Shown in pieces: positions 19,750 through 27,620 of a stretch of DNA of 64,000 bases. The notes under the pieces were generated by a model, which was given only the letters and a program-made list of their open reading frames with translations, searched no databases and was not told the origin of the DNA. Within the stretch, counting starts at the first letter, position 1; every line of letters begins with the position of its first letter. Origin of the DNA: Halorubrum cibi (GTDB lineage Archaea > Halobacteriota > Halobacteria > Halobacteriales > Haloferacaceae); the NCBI RefSeq assembly GCF_900182635.1, contig NZ_FXTD01000005.1, positions 124,001-188,000 of the forward strand, written 5' to 3'. Position numbers and translations under genes: made by a program.

Positions 19750-22161
19750 CTAGCGGTCGGCGTTGCGGTTGCCATCGGCGTCGGCGTCGCGGTCGTCGTC
19801 GGTGTCGGATTCCACCACGTCGGCGTCGACTCCTTCCTCGACCGCCGGCGTCGTCGGTTCGGTCTCGACGCCGACGTCTGCGTACGAGTCGTCGCGGTCG
19901 CGGGAGCCGGAGCCGAACAGTCGGTCGACGATACCGCGGTCGTGGCGCTTCTCCGCCAGAAGCACGGAACACTCCACGTCGTAGAGCACGTCGAGCACGA
20001 GCGATCCGCGAACCAGCCGCGAGAGCAGTCCCTTCTCCGTCGCGCCGATCACGAGCAGGGTCGCGTCGCGGGCCGCCTCGGCGATCCGCGACTCCACGTC
20101 GCCCGACTCGACGCGGAGTTCCGCGTCAGCGAGGCCGTTGTCCGCGGCCCACGACTCGAGGAACGCCTCCCCCTCGGCGCGGTCGTCGGCGACGTGGAGC
20201 AGCGTGATCTCGGAGCCGAACTCGACCTTGAGGGTCCGCGCGACCGCCGCCGATAGCTCGGAGTCGGGGCCGCCCGCGGTCGGAACCAGGATCCGGGAGG
20301 CGTCGAACCCGCGGTCCCGGAACACGAGGAAGTCACACGGCAGCGAGTGGGCGAGTTCGTCGACCGCGGACTCCGCCCGCCCGGGCGCGCCGTGGGAGTT
20401 CTCGCCCCAGCCCATCACCGTCAGGTCCGCGCCGTAGGTCCGCGCGGCGTCGAACACCTCCTCGAAGACGCGGTGTGAGAGGACGACGTGGGTCTCCACG
20501 TCGACGCCGAACGTCTCGGCGTCGTCGCGAGCCTGGTCCAACAGGCCGTGTGCCGCCTCGTGAGCCCCCCGGTCCCGCGCGGCCTCGAGTGAGGTCTGGT
20601 CTGGGACGTTCGCGATGTTGACCGCGACGACGGTGCCGTCCCGCTGTTTCGCGATCGCCGACGCCAGCGTGATCAGGTGCTCCTCGGTCGCCGGGTTCGC
20701 GAGCGGCACCATCACCCGGTAGTCGCCGCCGCTCGGCTGGACCGAGGTGGCCGCCGACACCGCGGGCTTGGGAAGTTCCTCCGAGCGGTCGAGCACCCAC
20801 GTCCCCAGCACGCCGCGCGCCTCCACCCGCGAGCGGGCGTACACGAGGTACCAGAGCACGGCGAAGCCGACGAGGCCGAACGAGATCAGGATGATCGTCG
20901 GCTCGATGTAGACGATCAGCGCGAACGACGACAGCGTCCCGATGATCGGGACGACCGGGTAGAAGGGAACCTCGAAGTCGGGGTCGTACCCCTCGACGCC
21001 CGATTCGCGCATCACGATGAGTGCGAGGTTGAGCAGGCCGTAGACGATGAGGTGGAGCACGGACCCCATCGTCGACAGCGACTCGACGCCGCCGGCGGCG
21101 AGGAACACGAGGATGAGCCCGCCGGTGAGCGCGATCGACTTGTACGGGGTGCCGAACCGCTCGTGGATCTCGTTGAGCTTCGGGGTGACGATCTTCTCGC
21201 GACCCATCGCGAAGTTGATCCGCGACGACGAGAGGATGGAGGCGTTCGCCGACGAGGCCGTCGCGAGCAGCCCGCCGATGAGCAGCATCCCGGCGCCGAC
21301 CGCGCCCAGCGAGTAGCCGAACACGTCGTAGTTACCGAACAACAGACGGGCGGCGTCGACGACCGCGGTCTCGTTGTTCGCGACCAGTTCGTTCGGCACC
21401 GCCGCGAGCAACACGACGAGGAACAGCGCGTACACGACGGTGACGATCACGACCGATCCGAGGACCGCGAGCGGGAGGTTCCGACCGGGGTTCTTGATCT
21501 CCTCGGCGACCGAGGTGATCTGGACGAAGCCGAGATACGAGACGAAGATGATCCCGGTGACGGGAAGCACCTCCCCTACCGTTCCCGGCGGTGCGATCGG
21601 CCGCAGGGAGTCCATGTCGGCGTTCAGCAGGCCGACGACGGTGAAGACGGCGAGGATGCCGAGAAGCGACATCACGATGACGATCTGGAGGCCGCCGGTC
21701 TCCTTCGCGCCGAAGTAGTTGATCGCGATGAAAAGCAGCGCGCCGGCGAGCCCGATCACCTGTGCGGCCTCCAGCGTGAGCGGCCCGAGGCCGACCGGAC
21801 CGAGCCCGACGAGCGCATTGACGTACTCGCCGAAGCCGTACATGTAGAACGCGGAGGCGAACGCGAGCCCGAGCCAGTTTGCCCAGCCGGCGATCGAGCC
21901 GAACATCGGGCCGAGCGCCCGGTTGACGTAGAAGTACGCCCCGCCGGATTTGGGCATCGCCGTGCCGAGTTCCGAGGCGGATAGCGCCGTGAACAGCGCG
22001 ATCACGCCGCCGAGGACGAACGTGGCCGCGGCGAGCGGGCCGGCCCGCGCGACCGCGGTCCCGGGTAGCACGAAGATACCGGCACCGATCATGGTGCCGA
22101 TCCCGATCGTGAGCGCCGCAAGGGGACCGAGGTCCTTCGCGAGCTCCTCGTCGCCGCTCAC
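19750..22161 (-). CDS. APC-family amino-acid permease fused to two universal-stress domains
   Basis: An 803-residue protein. Residues ~1-445 form an APC permease of about 12 helices, starting with the substrate-loop motif [17 protein letters not shown]. The rest is cytoplasmic: a USP domain at ~475-615 ([16 protein letters not shown]) and another at ~620-745 ([19 protein letters not shown], with [17 protein letters not shown] as the nucleotide-loop region), then an acidic tail. Permease-USP fusions are common in haloarchaea, and the USP part probably regulates uptake. The start is GTG at 22161, since a stop codon lies 19 codons upstream in frame. It overlaps the end of a 23-codon ORF by 4 nt, suggesting coupling to a leader peptide. 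Confidence 0.92.
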   Translation of the reverse strand: MSGDEELAKDLGPLAALTIGIGTMIGAGIFVLPGTAVARAGPLAAATFVLGGVIALFTALSASELGTAMPKSGGAYFYVNRALGPMFGSIAGWANWLGLAFASAFYMYGFGEYVNALVGLGPVGLGPLTLEAAQVIGLAGALLFIAINYFGAKETGGLQIVIVMSLLGILAVFTVVGLLNADMDSLRPIAPPGTVGEVLPVTGIIFVSYLGFVQITSVAEEIKNPGRNLPLAVLGSVVIVTVVYALFLVVLLAAVPNELVANNETAVVDAARLLFGNYDVFGYSLGAVGAGMLLIGGLLATASSANASILSSSRINFAMGREKIVTPKLNEIHERFGTPYKSIALTGGLILVFLAAGGVESLSTMGSVLHLIVYGLLNLALIVMRESGVEGYDPDFEVPFYPVVPIIGTLSSFALIVYIEPTIILISFGLVGFAVLWYLVYARSRVEARGVLGTWVLDRSEELPKPAVSAATSVQPSGGDYRVMVPLANPATEEHLITLASAIAKQRDGTVVAVNIANVPDQTSLEAARDRGAHEAAHGLLDQARDDAETFGVDVETHVVLSHRVFEEVFDAARTYGADLTVMGWGENSHGAPGRAESAVDELAHSLPCDFLVFRDRGFDASRILVPTAGGPDSELSAAVARTLKVEFGSEITLLHVADDRAEGEAFLESWAADNGLADAELRVESGDVESRIAEAARDATLLVIGATEKGLLSRLVRGSLVLDVLYDVECSVLLAEKRHDRGIVDRLFGSGSRDRDDSYADVGVETEPTTPAVEEGVDADVVESDTDDDRDADADGNRNADR

Positions 22162-22229
22162 GCGCGCCCCTCCGTCGTGACGTCGTCGTCGACGATCGAC
22201 ACGACTCGCTTCGAGCTACGCGGGGTCAT
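22158..22229 (-). CDS. possible 23-residue leader peptide before the permease gene
   Basis: The ORF starts with ATG at 22229 ([18 protein letters not shown]...) and ends with TGA at 22158-22160, overlapping the GTG start of the permease in the sequence GTGA. A TATA-like element CCTAAAT is centred 27 nt before this ATG, so the transcript is expected to begin at the start codon of the short ORF rather than at the permease. Ribosomes would then reach the permease by termination-reinitiation. The peptide is basic at its N-terminus and has no run of a single amino acid, so classical attenuation is not obvious. Its expression is inferred. Confidence 0.4.
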   Translation of the reverse strand: MTPRSSKRVVSIVDDDVTTEGRA

Positions 22230-22251
22230 GGAGTACACTCTCTCGGCAAGG

Positions 22252-22260
22252 GATTTAGGC
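22252..22260 (-). promoter_or_regulatory. TATA-like box of the leader ORF/permease unit
   Basis: On the minus strand GCCTAAATC is centred 27 nt before ATG 22229 and about 95 nt before the permease start. It therefore marks a transcript that includes the short ORF. Confidence 0.5.
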
Positions 22261-22322
22261 GGATCGTTCGTCCTCGGAGCGTTCCCGGTCCGTTTTTGCC
22301 CGTCCGCGCCGGAAGGGGTGTC

Positions 22323-22640
22323 ATGACCATCGACACGGGGACGGTCGAGGAGCTGATCGAGTCGGGGATCCCGGAATCGGTTGCGCGAGTCACGACTCCT
22401 CGGATCCACAACGACGAGGACGAGGACGCCCACTTCGCCGCGGTCGTCGTCTCGCCCGTCTTCGAGGGGGAATCGCTCGTCGACCAGCACCAGCGGGTGT
22501 ACGACGCCGTCGGCGACGACATGACTCGATCGGTCCACGCGCTGGAGATCAAGACGTACACGCCCGAGGCGTACGCCGAACACGGCGACGGCATCCTCGA
22601 CGACGACCTCCGGACGGCCGGGCTGCTCCCAGTCGAGTAG
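22323..22640 (+). CDS. BolA family protein
   Basis: A 105-residue BolA-fold protein with alternating helix and strand pattern: VEELIESGIPESVARVTTPRIHNDEDEDAHFAAVVVSP, then FEGESLVDQHQRVYDAVGDDMTRSVHALEIKTYTP. The second part contains the class-II KH-like FEG(K/E)xLVxQHQxVY signature. BolA proteins work with monothiol glutaredoxins in Fe-S cluster or iron handling, or bind nucleic acid; the archaeal role is not clear. GTTTTTGCC about 28 nt before the ATG could be its TATA box. The gene is divergent from the permease unit. Confidence 0.93.
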   Translation: MTIDTGTVEELIESGIPESVARVTTPRIHNDEDEDAHFAAVVVSPVFEGESLVDQHQRVYDAVGDDMTRSVHALEIKTYTPEAYAEHGDGILDDDLRTAGLLPVE

Positions 22641-22716
22641 CGGCGCTCCGGTCCAGAGCGGTCGACCGAGCGGGTCAGCCGGGAGGTTTTCGTTCCCCGC
22701 GACCGTCGCCGCGACC

Positions 22717-22923
22717 ATGTCGCCGTCGCCCTCCACGCTCGAACGATTCACGGACGCTTCTTGGCCGGCCGTCACGCTCCTCGTGGTCGTCTTTCTCGCC
22801 GGAGTCTACCTTCGCGCGAGCCGGGTCGATCCCGCGTTCGGCGTCATCGTCGTCGCCTTCCTCGTGATGAACGGCGGACTGATCGCGCTCGGCGGGTGGG
22901 CTGCGGGCCGGAACGAGGAGTGA
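22717..22923 (+). CDS. small two-helix membrane protein of unknown function
   Basis: A 68-residue protein with two hydrophobic helices, residues ~18-32 ([15 protein letters not shown]) and ~39-60 ([19 protein letters not shown]), joined by a basic turn (RASR), and ending with GRNEE. It begins at ATG 22717, 76 nt after bolA on the same strand, and converges with moaB (27 nt between stops). The codon usage matches its neighbours. No family is recognised. Confidence 0.65.
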   Translation: MSPSPSTLERFTDASWPAVTLLVVVFLAGVYLRASRVDPAFGVIVVAFLVMNGGLIALGGWAAGRNEE

Positions 22924-22950
22924 CAGCGCGGAGCGGGCCCCTCGGACGGC

Positions 22951-23640
22951 TCACTCCTCGGCGTCGTCGTCAGCGACGGCAACATCGACGTCGTCAGCGA
23001 CGTCGTCAGCGGCGTTGGCGGAATCGGCGTCGGCGGACGACTCCTCGCCTCGATCGGCCAGCCCCGCGAGGTGGCCGATCTCGGGGAGGATGACGTCCTC
23101 GACGCCAAGCCGGACCGCGTTCTCCGAGCCGGGGAGACAGCAGACGACGGTTCCGTCGACCACCCCCGCGGTCGCGCGTGAACCGACCGTCCGCGTGCCG
23201 ACCTCCTCGGCGGAGAGTCGGCGGAACAGTTCGCCGAAGCCGGGGAGGTCCTTCTCGAAGAGCGGATCGACCGCCTCGGGCGTGACGTCGTCGGGAGTCA
23301 CCCCCGTGCCGCCGGTCGTCACGATGGCGTCCGTGTCCTCGCGTCTCGCGAGGCGGTCGACGGTGCCTTGGACCCCGTCGAAGTCGTCGTCGACGAGTTC
23401 GCGGACGGCGACCTCGTGGCCCGCGTCCTCGAACGCCTCGACGAGCAGATCGCCGGAGACGTCCTCATCGATGGATCGGGAAGAGGAGACCGTGACGACC
23501 GCGACCGCGACCGTCTCCGCGTCGTGAGCGTGATGGTGATCGTCGTGGTCGTCGTGGTTGTGAGCGTGACCGTGTCCGTGGTCATGATCGTGGTCGTGAT
23601 GCTCGGTGTCGTGGTCGTGATTATCGGCGTCGTCGCTCAT
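22951..23640 (-). CDS. moaB: MoaB/MogA-type molybdenum cofactor protein with a His-rich N-terminus
   Basis: A 229-residue protein. The MoaB/MogA domain spans residues ~42-200: [20 protein letters not shown], the [16 protein letters not shown] molybdopterin-binding motif (~107-122) and [26 protein letters not shown]. It probably adenylates molybdopterin before metal insertion. The first ~40 residues are almost only His, Asp, Gly, Ala and Asn, with over 15 histidines in an HDHDxxHHDH-like pattern. This resembles metal-storage or metallochaperone tails and is not part of the core fold. The C-terminus is an Asp/Ala-rich disordered tail. The ATG at 23640 includes the His-rich part; a start just before [10 protein letters not shown] is not available as ATG. 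Confidence 0.9.
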   Translation of the reverse strand: MSDDADNHDHDTEHHDHDHDHGHGHAHNHDDHDDHHHAHDAETVAVAVVTVSSSRSIDEDVSGDLLVEAFEDAGHEVAVRELVDDDFDGVQGTVDRLARREDTDAIVTTGGTGVTPDDVTPEAVDPLFEKDLPGFGELFRRLSAEEVGTRTVGSRATAGVVDGTVVCCLPGSENAVRLGVEDVILPEIGHLAGLADRGEESSADADSANAADDVADDVDVAVADDDAEE

Positions 23641-23850
23641 GTCCAGTCGTTCGGTCGGGGTCGTGAAAACACCATTCGTCGCGGTCGGAGGGCATCATAC
23701 AACTCTCCTCACGGCTGTTCACTTCACAGGCAAACGTCAGAATACGTTATTGGAACCGACCTGCTTGTAGAATGGGTGTTTCGTGGGAGAATTGGATGGA
23801 TAGAACGAGAGCGTTGCTGGGGCGGTGATCACGATCTCGGAGAACACTTC

Positions 23851-23962
23851 CAAAGCCCCAGCCGGCTCCGGTCGAGGGCCTCGCTGTGGTCCTCGTCGCT
23901 CACTGCGTTCGCTCCTGCGGTCCTTGATGTCGGCCGTCTTCCCGGAGCCGGCTTCCCCTTTG
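23851..23962. repeat. imperfect long inverted repeat
   Basis: Arms 23851-23871 and 23942-23962 are each 21 nt. They pair perfectly over AGCCGGCTCCGG/CCGGAGCCGGCT (12 bp) and over CAAAG/CTTTG (5 bp), with a 4-nt mismatched block between. The loop is 70 nt. Confidence 0.75.
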
Positions 23963-24000
23963 AGTCCCACCCGCACCGCACCTCACGCCTCCCCAGCCTC

Positions 24001-24028
24001 GTCGCTGGCGCGGAACCGCGCCAGCGAC
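24001..24028. repeat. 13-bp perfect hairpin with AA loop
   Basis: GTCGCTGGCGCGG (24001-24013) is followed by AA and its exact reverse complement (24016-24028). As RNA it would form a very stable hairpin; as DNA it is a near-perfect palindrome of 28 nt. Confidence 0.85.
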
Positions 24029-24196
24029 TCCCTCGCGGGCTCCTCGCGCCCCTGCGGGGCACTCGGAGGCGCGCCACCGCCCAGAGGATCGCTCAAGTCT
24101 CGCACACGGGCTCGATCGGCGGTTCCGACGAGAATCTCGATTCACGTCTCCGGCACGGAACACAACGTTTAGTCGGGACGCCCGCACACACCGCGT

Positions 24197-25027
24197 ATGC
24201 GCTTCTTCGAGCAGCTCGCGGACCGGATCGAACGGACCGACAGCGTCGTCTCGGTCGGCCTCGATCCGGACCCGGACCGGATCCCGTCGTTCCTCTCGGA
24301 CGCCGACCTCCCGCGGTGGGCGTTCAACCGGCGTATCATCGACGCGACCCACGAGCACGCGGCCTGTTACAAGCCGAACGCGGCATTCTACGAGGACGCC
24401 GACGGCTGGCGCGCGCTCAGGGAGACCGTCGCGTACGCGGCCGGCAAGGACGTCCCAGTCCTCCTCGACGCCAAACGCGCCGACATCGGCAACACGACAC
24501 GCCAGTACGCCGAGGTGCTGGAGTGGGTCGACGCGATCACCGTCAACCCGTACATGGGCCGCGACTCGCTCCAACCGTTCCTCGACCGTGAGGAGAGGGG
24601 CGTTTTCGTGCTCTGTCGGACGTCGAATCCCGGCGGGAGCGACCTCCAGGACCTCGAACTCGGTTCGGGTGAGCCGCTGTACGAGCGCGTCGCCGCGCTC
24701 GCGGACGTCTGGAACGCGAACGGGAACGTCGGTCTCGTCGTCGGCGCGACGACTCCCGACGAACTCGCGGAGGTCAGGGCGATCGTTCCGGAGATACCGT
24801 TCCTCGTCCCCGGCGTCGGCGCACAGGGCGGCGACGCCGAGGCCGCGGTCGACCACGGGCTCGCGACGTATCCGGAGGTCGACGTCGACGTCGGACTAGT
24901 CAACTCCTCGCGGGGGATCGTCTTCGCCGGCGAGGAGGCGGCTCGGCCCGACGACGAGACGGCCTACTTCGGAGCCGCCGGCGACGCGGCGAAACGACTG
25001 AAGAGGCGGTTGAACCGGTATCGGTAG
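24197..25027 (+). CDS. pyrF: orotidine 5'-phosphate decarboxylase
   Basis: A 276-residue enzyme of the longer OMP-decarboxylase group; it makes UMP in pyrimidine synthesis. The catalytic Lys/Asp network is in LLDAKRADIGNT (residues ~90-101), and VGLDPDPDRIP at ~21-31 and PGVGAQGGD at ~211-219 (phosphate loop) complete the site. The length is normal. The start MRFFEQLADRIERTDSVVSVGLDPD has CGTTTAGTC about 24 nt before it. The gene converges with the zinc-finger gene (42 nt apart). No other pyr genes are adjacent. Confidence 0.96.
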   Translation: MRFFEQLADRIERTDSVVSVGLDPDPDRIPSFLSDADLPRWAFNRRIIDATHEHAACYKPNAAFYEDADGWRALRETVAYAAGKDVPVLLDAKRADIGNTTRQYAEVLEWVDAITVNPYMGRDSLQPFLDREERGVFVLCRTSNPGGSDLQDLELGSGEPLYERVAALADVWNANGNVGLVVGATTPDELAEVRAIVPEIPFLVPGVGAQGGDAEAAVDHGLATYPEVDVDVGLVNSSRGIVFAGEEAARPDDETAYFGAAGDAAKRLKRRLNRYR

Positions 25028-25069
25028 TCGATCGATCTCCCCGAGTGGTCGGTCTCCGACCGCCTCGAA

Positions 25070-25279
25070 TCATTCGACCCGATATCCGTCCGAGTCGCCC
25101 CCCGGCTGGGAACCGTCTGACCGGCCGCCGCCGTCACCGACGCCCGACGACTCCGCACAGGGAGTACACGCGCCGACCGCCTCGTTCCAGTGGTCGCGGC
25201 AGACCTGTCGTCCGCAGTACCGGCAGCCGTGTCGTGCCGGGGCGTTCTCACATATCTGACAGAGTCCGGTGACGCTCAT
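25070..25279 (-). CDS. small double zinc-finger protein (HIT-like)
   Basis: A 69-residue protein starting MSVTGLCQICENAPARHGC. The spacing C-x2-C-x9-C-x2-C-x4-C-x2-H-x8-C-x2-C gives two interleaved zinc sites, as in HIT-type or related treble-clef fingers. A Gly/Ser/Asp-rich tail follows. Haloarchaeal members are small and uncharacterised; eukaryotic HIT fingers mediate protein contacts in RNP and chromatin complexes. The frame opens further upstream, but those residues are Arg/His-rich and overlap the divergent trmY region, so the ATG at 25279 is chosen. It is divergent from trmY with about 51 nt between the starts. Confidence 0.8.
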   Translation of the reverse strand: MSVTGLCQICENAPARHGCRYCGRQVCRDHWNEAVGACTPCAESSGVGDGGGRSDGSQPGGDSDGYRVE

Positions 25280-25330
25280 GGTCGATCGTCGCCCGGGTCG
25301 CTTATGACGATTCGGGCGGGATCGATGCGT

Positions 25331-25927
25331 ATGCGCCAGTTCGTCGTCGTCGGCCACGACGTCCCCACCGACCCGGACGCGATCTCCCTTTCGGACATAC
25401 CCGGCGCGGGCCGGCTCGACCTGCTGTGTCGATGCGTATCGACCGGCGTCTTCCTCTCACACGGGATCCGTGAGGACGCCAGGGTCCACCTCGTCTGTGC
25501 CGACGAACTCACCGTCACGTTCGACGCCGGGACTCTCCGACACCTTCACCCCGACGAGCGGAACGTCGCCGCTCGGGTCCGCGACGCGCTGGCCGCCCGC
25601 GAGGACGCGATCGGCCACATGCCGGCGGACGTCTCTCCCGGCGTGGAGCTGCGTCGCATGGGACTCTCGGCGACGCTCGATCGACTCGCAGCCGAGGGAA
25701 CGCTGGTTCAGCTTCATGAGGAGGGGGCACCGCTCGTCGACGCCTCGCCGCCGGAGAATCCGACGTTCGTCCTCTCCGACCACCACGACTTCACGGAGAC
25801 GGAGTCGTCGCTCCTCGCGGAGGCGTGTGATCGGCGGCTCCGCGTCGGCCCCGAGCGGCTCCACGCCGATCACACCGTCTCGGTCGTTCACAACTGGCTG
25901 GACACGGATGGGTACACGTCGTATTGA
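25331..25927 (+). CDS. trmY: tRNA (pseudouridine(54)-N1)-methyltransferase TrmY
   Basis: A 198-residue SPOUT-class methyltransferase that makes N1-methylpseudouridine at tRNA position 54 in archaea, using SAM. The start MRQFVVVGHDVPTDPDAISL is typical of the family. An ATG two codons earlier (25325) is a possible alternative. The C-terminal half contains SPGVELRRMGLSATLDRL, the trefoil-knot SAM region, and ends with HTVSVVHNWLDTDGYTSY. The length fits the family (about 195-200). It lies upstream of tRNA-Pro on the same strand. Confidence 0.92.
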   Translation: MRQFVVVGHDVPTDPDAISLSDIPGAGRLDLLCRCVSTGVFLSHGIREDARVHLVCADELTVTFDAGTLRHLHPDERNVAARVRDALAAREDAIGHMPADVSPGVELRRMGLSATLDRLAAEGTLVQLHEEGAPLVDASPPENPTFVLSDHHDFTETESSLLAEACDRRLRVGPERLHADHTVSVVHNWLDTDGYTSY

Positions 25928-25967
25928 CCCTCGAGCGTGATTCGCGTCATACCCCGTTTTCGGAAGG

Positions 25968-25976
25968 ATTAAAAGA
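25968..25976 (+). promoter_or_regulatory. TATA-like box of tRNA-Pro
   Basis: ATTAAAAGA is centred about 28 nt before the first base of the mature tRNA at 26000, so the primary transcript starts almost at the tRNA 5' end. Confidence 0.6.
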
Positions 25977-25999
25977 ACGAACGGCCTCCGTTGGGATGC

Positions 26000-26072
26000 G
26001 GGCCGGTGGGGTAGCTTGGTATCCTTCGGCCTTCGGGTGGCCGTAACCACGATTCAAATTCGTGCCGGCCCA
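26000..26072 (+). tRNA. tRNA-Pro(CGG)
   Basis: The acceptor stem GGGCCGG pairs with CCGGCCC, with discriminator A at 26072. The anticodon stem CGGCC/GGCCG closes a TTCGGGT loop, giving anticodon CGG at 26034-26036. The T-arm is CACGA/TCGTG with TTCAAAT. CCA is not encoded. A TTTT run follows directly. Confidence 0.95.
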
Positions 26073-26371
26073 TTTTCACCCCACTTCGTAACGGCAAGCG
26101 CTAGCGAGGAGTCCGTAGCGGGCGTGAAACCGTCGCCGAGTGAACTCCAATCAGAGAGCAACTCCTCGATCTGCGACCGTGATTCGGTATTCTTTCCGGC
26201 CCGGTCAAAAGCGATCGTACGGCCGCAGACGACGGCGACCAACGCACGGATCGAGGCAGCGAGAACGTCGAGCGGTCGGGCGGCGAGAACGACGCGAGGA
26301 TAGTCGATCGCCTTCGAGGTGTATCGCTTGAGCGGTTCCGCCGAGTGAATTGATACTGCCGACGAAAGCAC
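26054..26371 (-). CDS. hypothetical protein whose 3' end runs antisense into tRNA-Pro
   Basis: A possible 105-residue protein beginning with GTG. Its third-codon choices (many C/G) look like real haloarchaeal coding sequence, e.g. around IDYPRVVLAARPLDVLAASI, but the GC content is lower than the neighbours. The last 19 nt, including the TGA, lie on the opposite strand of the tRNA T-arm and acceptor stem. This could be the scar of an integration at the tRNA 3' end that gave the gene a new tail. No family is recognised. The only TATA-like element (26378-26384) is too near the GTG for a normal leaderless start, so expression is doubtful. Confidence 0.35.
   Translation of the reverse strand: MLSSAVSIHSAEPLKRYTSKAIDYPRVVLAARPLDVLAASIRALVAVVCGRTIAFDRAGKNTESRSQIEELLSDWSSLGDGFTPATDSSLALAVTKWGENGPARI
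26073..26078 (+). terminator. T-run terminator after tRNA-Pro
   Basis: TTTTC immediately follows the discriminator base and fits a short archaeal oligo-T terminator. Confidence 0.4.
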
Positions 26372-26375
26372 ATCT

Positions 26376-26385
26376 AGTTATATTG
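26376..26385 (+). promoter_or_regulatory. TATA-like element between the hypothetical ORF and the MOT1 gene
   Basis: AGTTATATTG is the most AT-rich stretch of this intergenic region. It would give the transporter a leader of about 45 nt from a start near 26405. Confidence 0.35.
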
Positions 26386-26451
26386 TCACAGAGCGTGACG
26401 GGAGTCGATTACCGACAAACCTCAAGTCAGTCTGTCGATTTCGTCGGATTG

Positions 26452-27546
26452 ATGGGGTATTTCGGGGATGAAACGACTCGGACGCGGCTCGACTTCACTC
26501 GTGGAGAGTTCACTGGCGCGATAGGGGATTCGGTTACGGTCATTCCCTTGATAGTCGCGCTGGCACTGTTGACGGAGGTGTCGCTTCCGCACGTGCTTGT
26601 CGGCTTCGGCGTCTTCCAGATCGTCTGGGGGGTCGCCTACGGGCTTCCGATCTCGGTGGAGCCGATGAAGGCGCTCGCGGCGCTGGCCATCGCCGGGGTG
26701 CTCACCTACGCCGAGTTGGCTCTCGCCGGGCTCTCGTTGGCCGTCGTCCTGCTCACGATCGGCCTCTCGGGAACGCTCGCGGCTGTGGAGCGCTGGATCG
26801 GTGACCCGGTCATTCGCGGGATCCAGTTCGCCGTCGGGCTGATCCTGCTCGAAACGGGGGTCCGGCTCGGACTCGAGGACCCGATGTTCGGGGCCGCGGG
26901 GATCGCGATCGCGGGCATCGCCGTCGCCGTCGGACGGCGAGAGGCCGGCGGACTCGTCGTCGTGGTCGCCTGCGTCGCGATCGCGGCGTGGACCGCCGGG
27001 GTGCCGACGCCGACGCTTCCGGGCGCACCGCCGGTTCCGGACCTCGCGTCCGCGATCGGCTGGAACGCGGCGGAAGGGGCGTTCGCCCAGCTCGCGATGA
27101 CGGTCGGCAACGCCGCGCTCGCGACCTCTCTGATCTTCGCCGACCGATTCGACGCGGAGGTTTCCGCGGACGACCTCTCGACGAGCATGGGCGTGACGAA
27201 CTTGCTCGCCGTCCCCATGGGCGCGATCCCGATGTGTCACGGCTGTGACGGCGTCGCCGGAAAACACGCCTTCGGCGCGCGGACCGGCGGGGCGAACGTC
27301 CTGATCGGCCTCGGCTACCTCGGAGCCGCGCTCGTCGTGACTCCAGCGCTGCTCGCGGCCTTTCCGCTCTCGATGGTCGGGTCGGTGCTCGCGGTGGTCG
27401 CGGTGTCGCTCGGCCGGGCCGTCGAGGAGTCCTCGAACCTCGCGCTGTCGGTCGGGATCGGCGTCCTCGCGCTGGCTACGAACCTCGGAATCGCGTTCCT
27501 CGTCGGGATCGCAGCCGATCTCGCGGTAGAACGGACGAGGCGATGA
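26452..27546 (+). CDS. MOT1-type putative molybdate/sulfate transporter
   Basis: A 364-residue membrane protein of about 10-11 helices in the MFS_MOT1/SulP-related family. The hallmark motif GAIPMCHGCDGVAGKHAFGARTGG (~residues 260-283, given here for orientation only in part) and the early GEFTGAIGDSVTVIPLIVAL segment are clear. Eukaryotic MOT1 carries molybdate; here molybdate or sulfate is likely. The gene is 2.8 kb downstream of moaB's start region, so molybdenum supply would fit. The ATG at 26452 (MGYFGDETTRTRLDF) is chosen over an upstream in-frame ATG because the added residues have no family match. Confidence 0.85.
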   Translation: MGYFGDETTRTRLDFTRGEFTGAIGDSVTVIPLIVALALLTEVSLPHVLVGFGVFQIVWGVAYGLPISVEPMKALAALAIAGVLTYAELALAGLSLAVVLLTIGLSGTLAAVERWIGDPVIRGIQFAVGLILLETGVRLGLEDPMFGAAGIAIAGIAVAVGRREAGGLVVVVACVAIAAWTAGVPTPTLPGAPPVPDLASAIGWNAAEGAFAQLAMTVGNAALATSLIFADRFDAEVSADDLSTSMGVTNLLAVPMGAIPMCHGCDGVAGKHAFGARTGGANVLIGLGYLGAALVVTPALLAAFPLSMVGSVLAVVAVSLGRAVEESSNLALSVGIGVLALATNLGIAFLVGIAADLAVERTRR

Positions 27547-27620
27547 ATCGACCTCGGCTCCGTGTCGGCCGCTCGGGAACGTCGATCGCGCGGGCAGCGT
27601 CGGTGCGCGTGCCGACCGCC

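Larger units (their letters stand above)
23641..24196. other. 556-nt region without a gene, partly repeat-like and structured
   Basis: No reading frame here has family-like content. Bases 23690-23810 are clearly less GC-rich than the surroundings. Bases 23840-24090 are C/G-rich with several strong inverted repeats and stretches such as TCGCTCACTGCGTTCGCTCC, which look like a dispersed haloarchaeal repeat rather than coding DNA. The pyrF TATA-like element CGTTTAGTC (24169-24177) lies at the end. The region may hold a non-autonomous mobile-element remnant or a structured RNA. Confidence 0.6.

Noticed and set aside
23641-24196. transposon or insertion sequence with a transposase
   Set aside because: Inverted repeats are present, but there is no transposase-like frame and no target duplication could be recognised.
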